A stretch of 64,000 bases of DNA, taken from NCBI GenBank assembly GCA_964540535.1, contig CAZIMO010000002.1, positions 62,001 through 126,000 on the forward strand. Reading direction: 5' to 3'. A program made the position numbers and the translations under genes. The notes beneath the pieces are model-generated. The model worked only from the letters and a program-made list of their open reading frames with translations. It did no database searches and had not been told where the DNA came from. Origin of the DNA: Fimenecus sp964540535. Its GTDB lineage: Bacteria; Bacillota; Clostridia; Oscillospirales; Acutalibacteraceae. Positions within the stretch are counted from its first letter, which is position 1. Every line of letters starts with the position of its first letter. Positions 7,630 through 14,830 of the stretch are shown one piece after another.

Positions 7630-8156
7630 TTCCAATCATCCTTTAAAATTTGTAGTTTTTCCGGTGTCATAGTTTCTATTCCGACTTCTTTACAGTCTTG
7701 AATAATGTTGTCTATAAGCCGTGACATTTGTTCTGTGTCGTAGGTAGATGAGCCGGCATAAAAAATAATATTTGTGCAGCCGTCAAGTTTGCTTGTTCCC
7801 GTATCTTCACAAAACCAACCAATGCCGTGACTTTCCCATAATCTGACAGCATTATCTTTTTGGCTTTCCAGCACAGGAGAGATATAGAAATTTCCGCCTG
7901 TATTTTTGATTTCCAAACGGTAAATGTCCTCTTTGGGTATTCTTAATTTTGCTGATAATTTGTCGCACAATACCCAAAAATATGAATTTGCGTCAAGCGA
8001 TCGCTTGGGGCGGTATTCCTTTATAATAACCGTCAAATCTTTACCGTTATATTTCTCATACAAAGATTTTTCATCGCCTTGCAGGGCAAGCGAAAGTATT
8101 GCCTCACCCTGCATTGTATAAGTAATATCTGATATTTTTGCCTTTATCTCGGTCAT
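7623..8156 (-). CDS. Conserved phage protein of the recombination module
   Basis: 177 residues. The segment KEYRPKRSLDANSYFWVLCDKLS recalls the KRSLDxN motif of NinB-like recombination proteins, and the ending SSTYDTEQMSRLIDNIIQDCKEVGIETMTPE is familiar from uncharacterised Clostridia phage proteins in this position. Flanked by erf and ssb with overlaps at both ends, so it is almost certainly co-translated with them and involved in recombination or replication. A NinB-like role is a guess. Confidence 0.6.
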   Translation of the reverse strand: MTEIKAKISDITYTMQGEAILSLALQGDEKSLYEKYNGKDLTVIIKEYRPKRSLDANSYFWVLCDKLSAKLRIPKEDIYRLEIKNTGGNFYISPVLESQKDNAVRLWESHGIGWFCEDTGTSKLDGCTNIIFYAGSSTYDTEQMSRLIDNIIQDCKEVGIETMTPEKLQILKDDWKC

Positions 8157-8812
8157 TGCCGACCACCGTTTTCAATATCTTTTGCCCACTTTTCAATGTA
8201 GTTCTTAATTTTCCGTAAATCCTCTGTTGTTGTGCCATTGCAGTTCGTTGCAGTCAGAGCTGTTTTCTTTATGTAAGAGCCTTTTGTACCTGTGGATTGA
8301 GTTATTTTTGTGACTAATTCATTGATTTCTCTTGTGAGCCTATCTTTTTCAATGTCCTTTGGATTTTCTTTAGGTTCTTCCTTTGGCGGTGCAGAAGACG
8401 CTTTTTTGCTTGATTTGTTATCAGAATTTTCATTCGGCGAGACGTCAGCATCTTTTGTATCGTCAATAGCATATAAGCCATTTAAAGCGTATTTACGGGC
8501 ATAAGACGATGTACTTCCTGTAAGCTGACTGCTGTCCATTCCTTTTTTGCTGTCTTCTTCACGTGCAAAAGCCGTCGCAGATATTTTTTCATCGCCGATT
8601 TGCAAGATTGCAGTAGCTTTTATGTAATAGCGATTGCCAATCAAAACTACTTCATCACTTAACAGATTTATTGCTTTATGCTTTGCTAAAATCGGTTTTA
8701 GGGCTTCTAAAATATCTTCGCAATTGCGAAAGTTATACTTACCGAATTGGTTAAATTGATTTTTCGGTGCTTTCAGTTCACTCTGAATAGCTGATAAGAT
8801 TTCTGTTATCAT
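8153..8812 (-). CDS. erf: ERF-family single-strand annealing protein
   Basis: 219 residues. The N-terminal 120 match the ERF family: NFRNCEDILEALKPIL and the signature DSSQLTGSTSSYARKYALNGLYAIDDTKDAD. ERF proteins anneal complementary single strands during phage recombination and circularisation. The C-terminal third is a charged, Ser/Lys/Glu-rich linker plus a helical end. Overlaps both neighbours; acts with Gp157, SSB and RusA. Confidence 0.9.
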   Translation of the reverse strand: MITEILSAIQSELKAPKNQFNQFGKYNFRNCEDILEALKPILAKHKAINLLSDEVVLIGNRYYIKATAILQIGDEKISATAFAREEDSKKGMDSSQLTGSTSSYARKYALNGLYAIDDTKDADVSPNENSDNKSSKKASSAPPKEEPKENPKDIEKDRLTREINELVTKITQSTGTKGSYIKKTALTATNCNGTTTEDLRKIKNYIEKWAKDIENGGRQ

Positions 8813-8963
8813 TTTTTTCTTCCTTTCCGTAGCAACACCAACCGTTATTAGGCATTGTTGCTAAAAAGTATTTGCAAAAAACCGTACTGGTTTTATCGTG
8901 GGAATCCGTATGATTTGAGCAATTTTTACATATAGCCTTTGGATGCAAGTCTTTTAATTTCAT
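8778..8963 (-). CDS. Small zinc-knuckle-like phage protein
   Basis: 61 residues with CKNC, FCKYF and GWCCYG: a four/five-cysteine pattern closely similar to the tail of the RusA-like protein. Overlaps the start of erf by 35 bases. Function unknown; the cysteines suggest zinc binding. Confidence 0.6.
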   Translation of the reverse strand: MKLKDLHPKAICKNCSNHTDSHDKTSTVFCKYFLATMPNNGWCCYGKEEKNDNRNLISYSE

Positions 8964-8972
8964 ATCGTACTC

Positions 8973-9452
8973 CTATCTAATTCTTACGCTGATGTTGCTC
9001 ACAAGTTCAGCACCTGCAATTTCAGTGCCGTCTTTAAGTGCCTTTTTAATTCCTGCTTTGTCAATTTTATCAGGCTGCGGTATAAAGTAATCTTCGGAAA
9101 GCCGCCTTTCGTCTGTGATATGTACTGCTTGCGTAGCAACAAGGCAAAAATCAAATGCACCCGCCTTGACTTTTTTCTGACCGATAGCTTCTAAAAAGTC
9201 TTTAACAGCAGTTTTCATTCGCTCAACAGCGTTATCAGATACTCTCTTTTTAACCGTAAGCCTGTCCAACTCGGTTTTAAACATATCGGCATCAGCTTGC
9301 ATTTGTCGGATTATTTTTCCGTAGCTTTCAAGCTTTTCATCTGTCCCCATTGCTTCAAGAGTATCAGTAACCGCCTGTTCATCAATTTCTTCTGATTGCA
9401 AAAGCTCATAAAGCAATTTTGCATTTTCAGTCATTTCGTAAAGTGTTGCCAT
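8973..9452 (-). CDS. Siphovirus Gp157 family protein
   Basis: 159 residues: long helical N-terminal part (ATLYEMTENAKLLYELLQSEEIDEQAVTDTLEAMG) with a coiled coil, then a small beta domain ending KALKDGTEIAGAELVSNISVRIR. This is the standard arrangement of Gp157 proteins, which accompany recombination genes such as ERF/RecT in Gram-positive phages and are linked to phage resistance in streptococcal work. AAAGGAG precedes the ATG. Confidence 0.88.
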   Translation of the reverse strand: MATLYEMTENAKLLYELLQSEEIDEQAVTDTLEAMGTDEKLESYGKIIRQMQADADMFKTELDRLTVKKRVSDNAVERMKTAVKDFLEAIGQKKVKAGAFDFCLVATQAVHITDERRLSEDYFIPQPDKIDKAGIKKALKDGTEIAGAELVSNISVRIR

Positions 9453-9582
9453 TTTGATTTTCTCCTTTGTTAATATATTTCACAATGCAATTTGCTGGAT
9501 TATATGTTGCTTCTTTGTCTAAAGCTTCCATACCTACTTCAGCAGCTAATTGATCTTGTTCCATTCGGGTTATATCAATCAT
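9427..9582 (-). CDS. Small phage protein, 51 residues
   Basis: Open frame from ATG 9582 to TGA 9427, overlapping the start of the Gp157 gene by 26 bases. Preceded by AGAAAAGAG, a weak ribosome site that also occurs before the gene starting at 10578. The acidic, partly helical sequence (MEQDQLAAEVGMEALDKEA) has no recognised family. It fills an otherwise empty gap in a tightly packed operon. Confidence 0.45.
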   Translation of the reverse strand: MIDITRMEQDQLAAEVGMEALDKEATYNPANCIVKYINKGENQNGNTLRND

Positions 9583-9602
9583 CTCTTTTCTATTTTTTTG
9601 TG

Positions 9603-10337
9603 TCAATTTGACATATTATTTAAAATGTATTCCGACCACTGCTCCGCCATTGCCTTGGCTATGCCGGGAAAGGTTTTGCTTCTGTTTTTTTGTCCTGATG
9701 TCTTTTCAGTCCAACTTTCATACTTGTATTTTGCATATTGCTGATTTTCACGCTCATACTTATTCACGGTAGGCTTATCAAAATCGTTAGTTCTTTGCAA
9801 ATTGGGTAATCCTTTTAGCCATAGACAAGTTTTTTTAATTACATAGTCATCGTCAGCCTTGTTTTTGCAAAACTCGTAAGGATTGATAATCTGATTTGGT
9901 GGAAAATAATGTGTATTCATATATCCCACAGGATTTTCAACCGCTATTCTTTCGCAATCCGCAAGCAAGATTTTCAAAAAGAATATAGCCGCATCGCTCC
10001 TCATTTGCATTCTTTCGTAAATTTCTTTGTATGATTTGATTTTTGGCGAAAAGCATTGTGTACCTGCATTACTCAAATATGTACACGGCGGATGAGCTAT
10101 AATCAAATCCCATTTACCGTCAATTTTATGTACTGCACCGTCACAGGTTTTAAATGTGCATCTGCCGTTAAGCAATGGTATAACATCCTGCTTAATATGC
10201 CATTCGGGGTGTCCGCCGGAGCAATCAACTATATCACAGCTATATGCGTTATGACCCAATCTCCTAAATTCAGTGCATACCCGTTGACTTTCTTCACAGG
10301 CGATTAAAACGTTTAAAATTGTCATCTTACATCTCAT
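9603..10337 (-). CDS. Phage DNA cytosine methyltransferase-like protein
   Basis: 244 residues with a Rossmann-type SAM-binding start (NVLIACEESQRVCTEF), an AHPPCTYLSNAG motif at the place of the catalytic PC of C5-cytosine methylases, and VENPVGYMN resembling their ENV motif. It is shorter than typical methylases and lacks an obvious target-recognition domain; many Firmicutes phages carry this family. It may modify phage DNA against restriction. Activity is uncertain. An internal ATG four codons in is an equally good start. Confidence 0.65.
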   Translation of the reverse strand: MRCKMTILNVLIACEESQRVCTEFRRLGHNAYSCDIVDCSGGHPEWHIKQDVIPLLNGRCTFKTCDGAVHKIDGKWDLIIAHPPCTYLSNAGTQCFSPKIKSYKEIYERMQMRSDAAIFFLKILLADCERIAVENPVGYMNTHYFPPNQIINPYEFCKNKADDDYVIKKTCLWLKGLPNLQRTNDFDKPTVNKYERENQQYAKYKYESWTEKTSGQKNRSKTFPGIAKAMAEQWSEYILNNMSN

Positions 10338-10341
10338 ATTT

Positions 10342-10578
10342 TTATACCGCCACTCTCAAATTTTCGGGACTTGCGTATGTAATTGAGCGACCGCTGTAAT
10401 CTTCAAGCTTAACCGTATACGCAATTTCTCCGTGCGGAGCGGACAATTCCTTTGCATATCCGATAATTCGCTTGTATTTTATCAAGCCGTCTGTTTCAGT
10501 GCGTGGGTTGATATGCTCTATTTTTAATATCACAGGCACTTGTTTCACCCAAGCTTCTTTCATTTCGATGATTGTCAT
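10342..10578 (-). CDS. Small beta-rich phage protein
   Basis: 78 residues, unrecognised. Sequence alternates in a strand-like way (QVPVILKIEHINPRTETDGLIKYKRIIGY, then ITYASPENLRVAV), suggesting a small barrel. AAAGAG lies 8 bases before the ATG. Its upstream gap carries the plus-strand small RNA. Confidence 0.5.
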   Translation of the reverse strand: MTIIEMKEAWVKQVPVILKIEHINPRTETDGLIKYKRIIGYAKELSAPHGEIAYTVKLEDYSGRSITYASPENLRVAV

Positions 10579-10597
10579 ATTTATATCTCTTTTCTAT

Positions 10598-10697
10598 TTG
10601 ACATTTTTGAGGTTAAGCGTTATACTATATATGTAATGGTTGTTGTATAACCCTCAACCCTGACCGTGTTCAGTTCCCGCTGACACGGTTATTTTTT
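10598..10697 (+). ncRNA. Candidate antisense small RNA with its own promoter and terminator
   Basis: On the plus strand, opposite to the early operon: TTGACA (10598-10603), a 17-base spacer, TATACT (10621-10626), predicted start near 10633. Then a hairpin ACCGTGT/ACACGGT continuing with CAG/CTG (10663-10689, one bulged T, six-base loop) and a T-rich run (10689-10697). The product would be about 65 nt with no reading frame. GTTATAC/GTATAAC (10619-10625 and 10644-10650) overlaps the -10 and could be an operator. The minus-strand transcript contains its full complement. Comparable in layout to lambda OOP RNA, but the role is inferred. Confidence 0.6.
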
Positions 10698-11045
10698 TGT
10701 GTTTTTACGTTCATCACCCATATAGTGAGCTTTAATGCGGTTGAAAATGTTCTCTGCCGTCAGATTACCTACAACACCATCACATTCTCTTTCATCATCA
10801 GTCAACAATCCCATAAGCTCCAGTTTATCAATGTCATTGCCATAGCTGCCGAAGTGCTCTATAGCGTCACACACCCTTGCTTGGGGGCTGTACTCAGGAT
10901 AGCAGACCTGCCAACCGTCAAAGCTTCGAGTAAGTGTATGAGGGATTTTCTCTTCAGTAAGCATACGGTCAAGCTTCAGTATTTCTTTGTAACTATCGTC
11001 AAGTATGTAATTAAGATTTTCATCCAAAAGATTATCAAATGACAT
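10689..11045 (-). CDS. Conserved phage protein of unknown function
   Basis: 118 residues from the ATG at 11045, with GGAGGG ten bases upstream. Acidic; segments SYKEILKLDRMLTEEKIPHTLTR, FDGWQVCYP and VCDAIEHFGSYGNDIDKLELMGLL are of a type often seen in Clostridia prophage early regions. No function known. Its stop codon lies in the T-run of the antisense small RNA terminator. Confidence 0.6.
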   Translation of the reverse strand: MSFDNLLDENLNYILDDSYKEILKLDRMLTEEKIPHTLTRSFDGWQVCYPEYSPQARVCDAIEHFGSYGNDIDKLELMGLLTDDERECDGVVGNLTAENIFNRIKAHYMGDERKNTKK

Positions 11046-11062
11046 TTTTAATACACCCTCCT

Positions 11063-11356
11063 TTATTTTTTTAATATCCACACAAAGCAGTCGAAGCAAG
11101 CATACACGCAGGCTAACAAGATACACAACCAGCTGATTAAATCAACCTTGGCGCTGATTATGTACTTTTCTATATCCGCCTTACTTTTGCCTGTATGACC
11201 TTTTTTAACTGCATCCGGCGCTAATGCGTAATCCTTTTTGACTTGCCTGTAGACTTTCCACGCCGCCTCTATGCGTATCCCAAATATCATCATACAAGCA
11301 ATCAAAGCTACCTCGAATACTATCCAAAATATTTTTGATAAAATTTCACTTAACAT
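11063..11356 (-). CDS. Small membrane protein of the prophage
   Basis: 97 residues with two hydrophobic segments (about 9-29 and 70-93) separated by a basic loop (WKVYRQVKKDY). The ATG follows the stop of the 20-codon gene directly (TAA-ATG), and GGAG inside that small gene is the ribosome site. Function unknown; not an obvious holin because it lies in the early region. Confidence 0.55.
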   Translation of the reverse strand: MLSEILSKIFWIVFEVALIACMMIFGIRIEAAWKVYRQVKKDYALAPDAVKKGHTGKSKADIEKYIISAKVDLISWLCILLACVYACFDCFVWILKK

Positions 11357-11419
11357 TTAATCACTCCAATCTAAAGCCTGTCCGCAGTGGGGGCAAAAAG
11401 CATAATCGTCATAATCCAT
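11357..11419 (-). CDS. 20-residue zinc-knuckle microprotein
   Basis: ATG at 11419 to TAA at 11357. The peptide contains FCPHCGQALDW, one perfect CxxCG knuckle. Its ATG overlaps the TAA of the upstream gene (TAATG), and its own stop touches the next ATG, so it sits in a chain of coupled genes. It also supplies the GGAG site for the downstream gene and may act partly as a leader. Confidence 0.5.
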   Translation of the reverse strand: MDYDDYAFCPHCGQALDWSD

Positions 11420-11604
11420 TAACATTTAATACCTGTTGCTTCAATAAATTTTTCTTTACTGATAAAGTAACTGTATCTTTCTTTGCCTGTTTTTATAGCG
11501 TAGCCAAAGGGTAAAATATTTCTTTGCAAACCAATTCTTATAAAATCATTTGACTTTCCCATTAGCCGTGCCGCTTCTGATACAGATAACGATGTTTTTT
11601 CCAT
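11419..11604 (-). CDS. Excisionase-like small helix-turn-helix protein
   Basis: 61 residues from ATG 11604 (a GTG three codons earlier is possible). The pattern SLSVSEAARLMGKSNDFIRIGLQRNILPFGYAIK is a MerR/excisionase-type winged HTH (HTH_17 class), followed by a short strand-helix (YSYFISKEKFIEATG). Such proteins are excisionases or early regulators in Firmicutes prophages. Its upstream region is one copy of the 99-bp direct repeat. Confidence 0.65.
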   Translation of the reverse strand: MEKTSLSVSEAARLMGKSNDFIRIGLQRNILPFGYAIKTGKERYSYFISKEKFIEATGIKC

Positions 11605-11698
11605 TCTTTTCACCTACCTTTTACTTGCATAAATCCTCTAAATCGTTTTCATTAAACTAACAAATTAAAAGATAGTCGATTGAGCAACCGAAAAATTT
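11600..11698. repeat. 99-bp direct repeat, left copy
   Basis: Matches 12140-12238 with three mismatches (two at 11637-11638, one at 11693). It contains the upstream region and first codon of the minus-strand gene to its left, plus a remnant coding for the last residues (FGCSIDYLLIC, stop) of the XRE gene found whole only at the right copy. Confidence 0.9.
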
Positions 11699-11732
11699 GT
11701 TTATATAATGACTGATTTATGAATTTATTTAC

Positions 11733-11760
11733 TTGAAAAAACTTCTTCTTTCTATATAAT
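11733..11760 (+). promoter_or_regulatory. Promoter of the 60-residue plus-strand gene
   Basis: TTGAAA (11733-11738), a 16-base spacer and TATAAT (11755-11760). A short hairpin GGCAT/ATGCC follows in the leader before AAAGGAG. Confidence 0.7.
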
Positions 11761-11812
11761 AGAATTACAGGCATCTGCCAATGCCGAGTTCTAACAGAAA
11801 GGAGAAACCGCT

Positions 11813-11995
11813 ATGCCAAGATTAAGCGATGCAAGTTTGATGCTTTTTGCTCAAGATTTAACAAAAATTGCTTTGGAGAACAAGATAATTCCAAATGAAT
11901 TTAACGATGATGTTGCAACAACACCGGAAGAAAGAGCTGAATGTGTTTCACTTTATTACAAAACTCTTTTAAAAACATTAAATCCTGAAGAATAA
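11813..11995 (+). CDS. Small prophage protein, 60 residues
   Basis: Own promoter and a good ribosome site (AAAGGAG, seven bases before ATG). Acidic helical sequence (MPRLSDASLMLFAQDLTKIALENK) without a known family. It runs against the early operon and converges with the 48-residue gene, three bases from its stop. The two lie alone between the copies of the 99-bp repeat, so they look like one inserted unit; a toxin-antitoxin or immunity function is possible but nothing in the sequence proves it. Confidence 0.6.
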   Translation: MPRLSDASLMLFAQDLTKIALENKIIPNEFNDDVATTPEERAECVSLYYKTLLKTLNPEE

Positions 11996-11997
11996 AA

Positions 11998-12144
11998 TCA
12001 ATACTTAAACAAGGCTCTTGCGGATATTAGTTCAGCGAGAGCTTTTGTTATTTCGGCAATCGCAATTAAATCATTGCACTTTAAAGATTTAGAAATATGA
12101 TTTGATATTTCTTCTATGAGTGCATCTAATTTTTCAGTGTCCAT
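11998..12144 (-). CDS. Small helical prophage protein, 48 residues
   Basis: ATG at 12144 to TGA at 11998. Helical (MDTEKLDALIEEISNHISKS, then IAIAEITKALAELISARALFKY). Its ribosome site and upstream bases are the right copy of the 99-bp repeat, so it shares its translation signals with the excisionase-like gene at 11604. No family recognised. Confidence 0.5.
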   Translation of the reverse strand: MDTEKLDALIEEISNHISKSLKCNDLIAIAEITKALAELISARALFKY

Positions 12145-12238
12145 TCTTTTCACCTACCTTTTACTTGCATAAATGTTCTAAATCGTTTTCATTAAACTAA
12201 CAAATTAAAAGATAGTCGATTGAGCAACCGAATAATTT
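12140..12238. repeat. 99-bp direct repeat, right copy
   Basis: About 97% identical to 11600-11698. This copy contains the genuine 3' end of the XRE gene (stop at 12197) and the start of the 48-residue gene. The unit between the copies is 441 bp. Confidence 0.9.
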
Positions 12239-12397
12239 TGAGAGCTTTTTTAGCACAGTTGATGGGATTGGAGTGCTTCCGGCAATATAATTGTTATAAT
12301 GTCGGCAACTTATGTCTAATCTTTCTGCTATTTCAGTTTTATTAAGTCCTAATCTCACTCTTTCCTTTTCGATATTTCCATACATAGTTTTTTGCAT
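12197..12397 (-). CDS. Cro-like XRE-family regulator
   Basis: 66 residues from the ATG at 12397 (AGAGGTG upstream). A complete five-helix XRE HTH: NIEKERVRLGLNKTEIAERLDISCRHYNNYIAG, ending FGCSIDYLLIC. Divergent from the CI-like repressor across an operator region, as Cro is in lambdoid switches; it is the first gene of the early transcript. An upstream in-frame extension to 12466 would run through its own -35 region and is rejected. Confidence 0.82.
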   Translation of the reverse strand: MQKTMYGNIEKERVRLGLNKTEIAERLDISCRHYNNYIAGSTPIPSTVLKKLSKLFGCSIDYLLIC

Positions 12398-12410
12398 TTT
12401 TCTCACCTCT

Positions 12411-12540
12411 TTTCTCAAAACGAGTAACTTTATCCATATAATATTCTCATTTTGAGTAATTGTCAATAGATTTTTGAAAAAATATTTTCAAAATGAGAAA
12501 AATATTTCTTGACACGAGTAATTTATTCTTGTAATATATA
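12411..12540. promoter_or_regulatory. Genetic switch: divergent promoters with CTCA/TGAG operators
   Basis: Leftward promoter: TTGACA (12466-12461), 17 bases, TATTAT (12443-12438); the palindromic operator ATTCTCATTTTGAGTAAT (12443-12460) fills its spacer. Rightward promoter for the repressor: TTGACA (12509-12514), 17 bases, TAATAT (12532-12537), overlapped by CACGAGTAA (12513-12521). Further related sites: TTTCTCAAAACGAGTAA (12411-12427) and TTTTCAAAATGAGAAA (12485-12500). The half-site CTCA/TGAG is shared, so one repressor probably covers both promoters. Confidence 0.75.
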
Positions 12541-12557
12541 GGAAAGAGGTGTATAAA

Positions 12558-13202
12558 ATGTTCACTGAAAAAATGAAAGACCTCCGCCAAAGCAGAGGTC
12601 TGAATAAGCGCCAAATGGCTGAAATATTGGAATTACCTTATACTACATATAACAATTATGAGATTGGAGCTAGAGAACCTAATTCTGATATTTTGAAAAA
12701 AATATCTAATATATTTGGAGTTTCGGTTGACTTCTTAATTGATAACTCTGATTTTATATACGGTAATATAAATCTTATTTCTCCTACAATATCAGATGAT
12801 AATATTGAGTTTGCCGTTATTGGTGATATTGCGGCAGGATTTGATAAAGTGGCTATCGAAGATTGGTCAGGAGATAAAATACTAATTCCTGCATCATATT
12901 TAAAAGGAAGAAATAAAGACGACTTCTTTGTTTTAAGAGTTAAAGGCGATTCTATGTACCCCGAATACAGGGACGGAGATAAACTTTTAATTTTAAAGCA
13001 AAATGTTGTTGATTACAGCGGTCAGATTGCAGTTGCTATATATGGCGATGACTTGGGAACAATTAAGAAAATTGAATACAAAAAAGATTGTATAAATCTT
13101 GTACCTATAAATCCGCAATATCAACCCGAAGAAATAACAGATATGGAAACAGTACATATTTTAGGAATACCTAAATTATTGATAAGAGAAGTTAAAAATT
13201 AA
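12558..13202 (+). CDS. CI-like phage repressor (XRE HTH plus LexA/S24 peptidase)
   Basis: 214 residues from the ATG at 12558 (GAGGTG upstream; a GTG three codons earlier is less likely). Residues 1-60 are an XRE HTH. Residues about 85-210 are a LexA-type self-cleaving domain: cleavage site IAAGF (Ala-Gly near 92-93), catalytic serine in GDSMYP (about 131) and lysine in GTIKKIEY (about 170). It maintains lysogeny by binding the CTCA/TGAG operators and should be inactivated through RecA during DNA damage. Confidence 0.92.
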   Translation: MFTEKMKDLRQSRGLNKRQMAEILELPYTTYNNYEIGAREPNSDILKKISNIFGVSVDFLIDNSDFIYGNINLISPTISDDNIEFAVIGDIAAGFDKVAIEDWSGDKILIPASYLKGRNKDDFFVLRVKGDSMYPEYRDGDKLLILKQNVVDYSGQIAVAIYGDDLGTIKKIEYKKDCINLVPINPQYQPEEITDMETVHILGIPKLLIREVKN

Positions 13203-13217
13203 AACAAGGAGAATTCT

Positions 13218-14759
13218 ATGTATTGTCCAAAATGTGGTCAGCCAAATCAAGACAATGTAAATTTTTGTATGAGGTGCGGGTATAATTTCAGAACAGGACA
13301 GGCAGGTAATATTGAACAGCCCAATAAGAAAAGTTCGGTTTTCAGCGGATTATTTAAAGGTAAGGAAAATGAGCTGTTAAGGCAACAGATTGATTCATTA
13401 AATTTGCAAAACCAAGCGCTAATGGCTAAAAATGCCGAAATGCAGAGAAAATTTACAGAGTTAGGCATTTACGAAATAGAGCAAGCTAAAGCGACAGCTT
13501 CACAAATCAACAGAGAGATAGCTGATTGTAACAATATAAAAGCTAAATTAAAAGAAGAAATATCCGCTTTAAATGAAGCTTACCAAAAAGAAGAAAAGAA
13601 AGTTAAAACTGTTACTAACAAATTAAACAAAAGCCGTGAACTTTATAAAAGCGTAGAATATGCTATTGAGTATTTTCCGACAGATACAACTATCAGTTTA
13701 ATTGAAGATACAAAGGATTTTGATGAGCTTGCACCGTCAGTTATATTGAAGCTGCATCATATGGATGTTAAGGACTTACGCAAGGCATTCCGAGAAAATG
13801 AAAAACAAATTGAACGGCTACTTGCTTTATATTCTTCACGCTATACCACAAAAGCTAATCAAACTATTTATCAGTTAATGGTGATTGCTCTTCGTGCCGA
13901 ATTACAAAATATTTTATATACCTTAAAATATGAAAAGCTTGACGATGCCGTTGAAAAGGTTAAAGATATTTCACAGAAGTATTTAGTCATTGCAGGCAAC
14001 GGAAATCAAAGCATTGCCGCAACGCTTACAAAATTTATCGGTGAAATCGAATACCTCTTTATAAATGCCGTTAAAATTGAATACAACTATTATGTAAAGA
14101 AAGAACAGGCACGGCAAGAGCAATTAGCAATTCGTGAACAAATGCGTCAAGAAGCAGAGGAACGCAGGGCGCTTGAATTGGAAAAGAAGAAAATTGAAAA
14201 CGAAGAACAGAAATACAACACTGAAATTGAACGAGTAAAAGAACAAATGGCAAATGCATCACAAGAAGAAATTGAGCATTTAAATGGCCGTATTCTTGAA
14301 TTACAAGCACAATTGTCAGAGGTTGTGTTAAAGAAAGAAACTATAAGTAATCTACAAAACGGTAAAGCTGGTAATGTATATATCATCAGTAACCTCGGTT
14401 CGTTTGGCGAGAATGTATTTAAGATTGGTATGACCCGCCGTCTTGATCCGCAGGAAAGAGTTGATGAGCTTGGCAGTGCAAGCGTACCGTTTAAGTTCGA
14501 TGTACATAGCTTTATCTTTTCAAATGATGCTGTTACACTTGAAAAGAACTTGCATGATGCCTTATCCAATAAAAGAGTAAACAAGGTAAATATGCGTAAA
14601 GAATTTTTCTACACATCTGTAGATGAGTTGGAAAAGTTGGTTGCAAGTATAGATGATACAGCCGAGTTCAACAAAACAATGGTTGCCGAAGAGTTTAGAC
14701 AGTCTTTATCAACAGACGAAGTTTACAGCAACGATTTTGTCTTTGATGATGAAGAATAA
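13218..14759 (+). CDS. Zinc-ribbon, coiled-coil, DUF4041/T5orf172 protein (possible defence moron)
   Basis: 513 residues. Order: zinc ribbon (MYCPKCGQPN, then FCMRCGYNF), coiled coil about 55-135, a DUF4041-like helical domain about 140-290, a second charged coiled coil about 290-375, and a C-terminal T5orf172/MUG113 domain (GNVYIISNLGSF, FKIGMTRRLDPQERVDELG, RKEFFYTSVDELEKLV), which belongs to the GIY-YIG nuclease superfamily. It follows the repressor by 15 bases with AAGGAG, so it is expressed in the lysogen. That position and the nuclease-like fold suggest exclusion of other phages; not demonstrated. Confidence 0.75.
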   Translation: MYCPKCGQPNQDNVNFCMRCGYNFRTGQAGNIEQPNKKSSVFSGLFKGKENELLRQQIDSLNLQNQALMAKNAEMQRKFTELGIYEIEQAKATASQINREIADCNNIKAKLKEEISALNEAYQKEEKKVKTVTNKLNKSRELYKSVEYAIEYFPTDTTISLIEDTKDFDELAPSVILKLHHMDVKDLRKAFRENEKQIERLLALYSSRYTTKANQTIYQLMVIALRAELQNILYTLKYEKLDDAVEKVKDISQKYLVIAGNGNQSIAATLTKFIGEIEYLFINAVKIEYNYYVKKEQARQEQLAIREQMRQEAEERRALELEKKKIENEEQKYNTEIERVKEQMANASQEEIEHLNGRILELQAQLSEVVLKKETISNLQNGKAGNVYIISNLGSFGENVFKIGMTRRLDPQERVDELGSASVPFKFDVHSFIFSNDAVTLEKNLHDALSNKRVNKVNMRKEFFYTSVDELEKLVASIDDTAEFNKTMVAEEFRQSLSTDEVYSNDFVFDDEE

Positions 14760-14782
14760 ATCTTTAAGTATTTAGTGAAAAA

Positions 14783-14816
14783 ATAAAAACCGCCTATCTG
14801 CTGGAACAGATAAACG
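14783..14816 (-). terminator. Minus-strand terminator hairpin between DUF4041 gene and integrase
   Basis: On the minus strand ACCG, ATCTG, loop, CAGAT, CGGTTTTTATTTTTT. The T-run is on the minus-strand side, so it blocks transcription entering from the attachment-site side; on the plus strand it lacks a clear U-tract. Confidence 0.6.
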
Positions 14817-14830
14817 GTTATATCGGTTTG

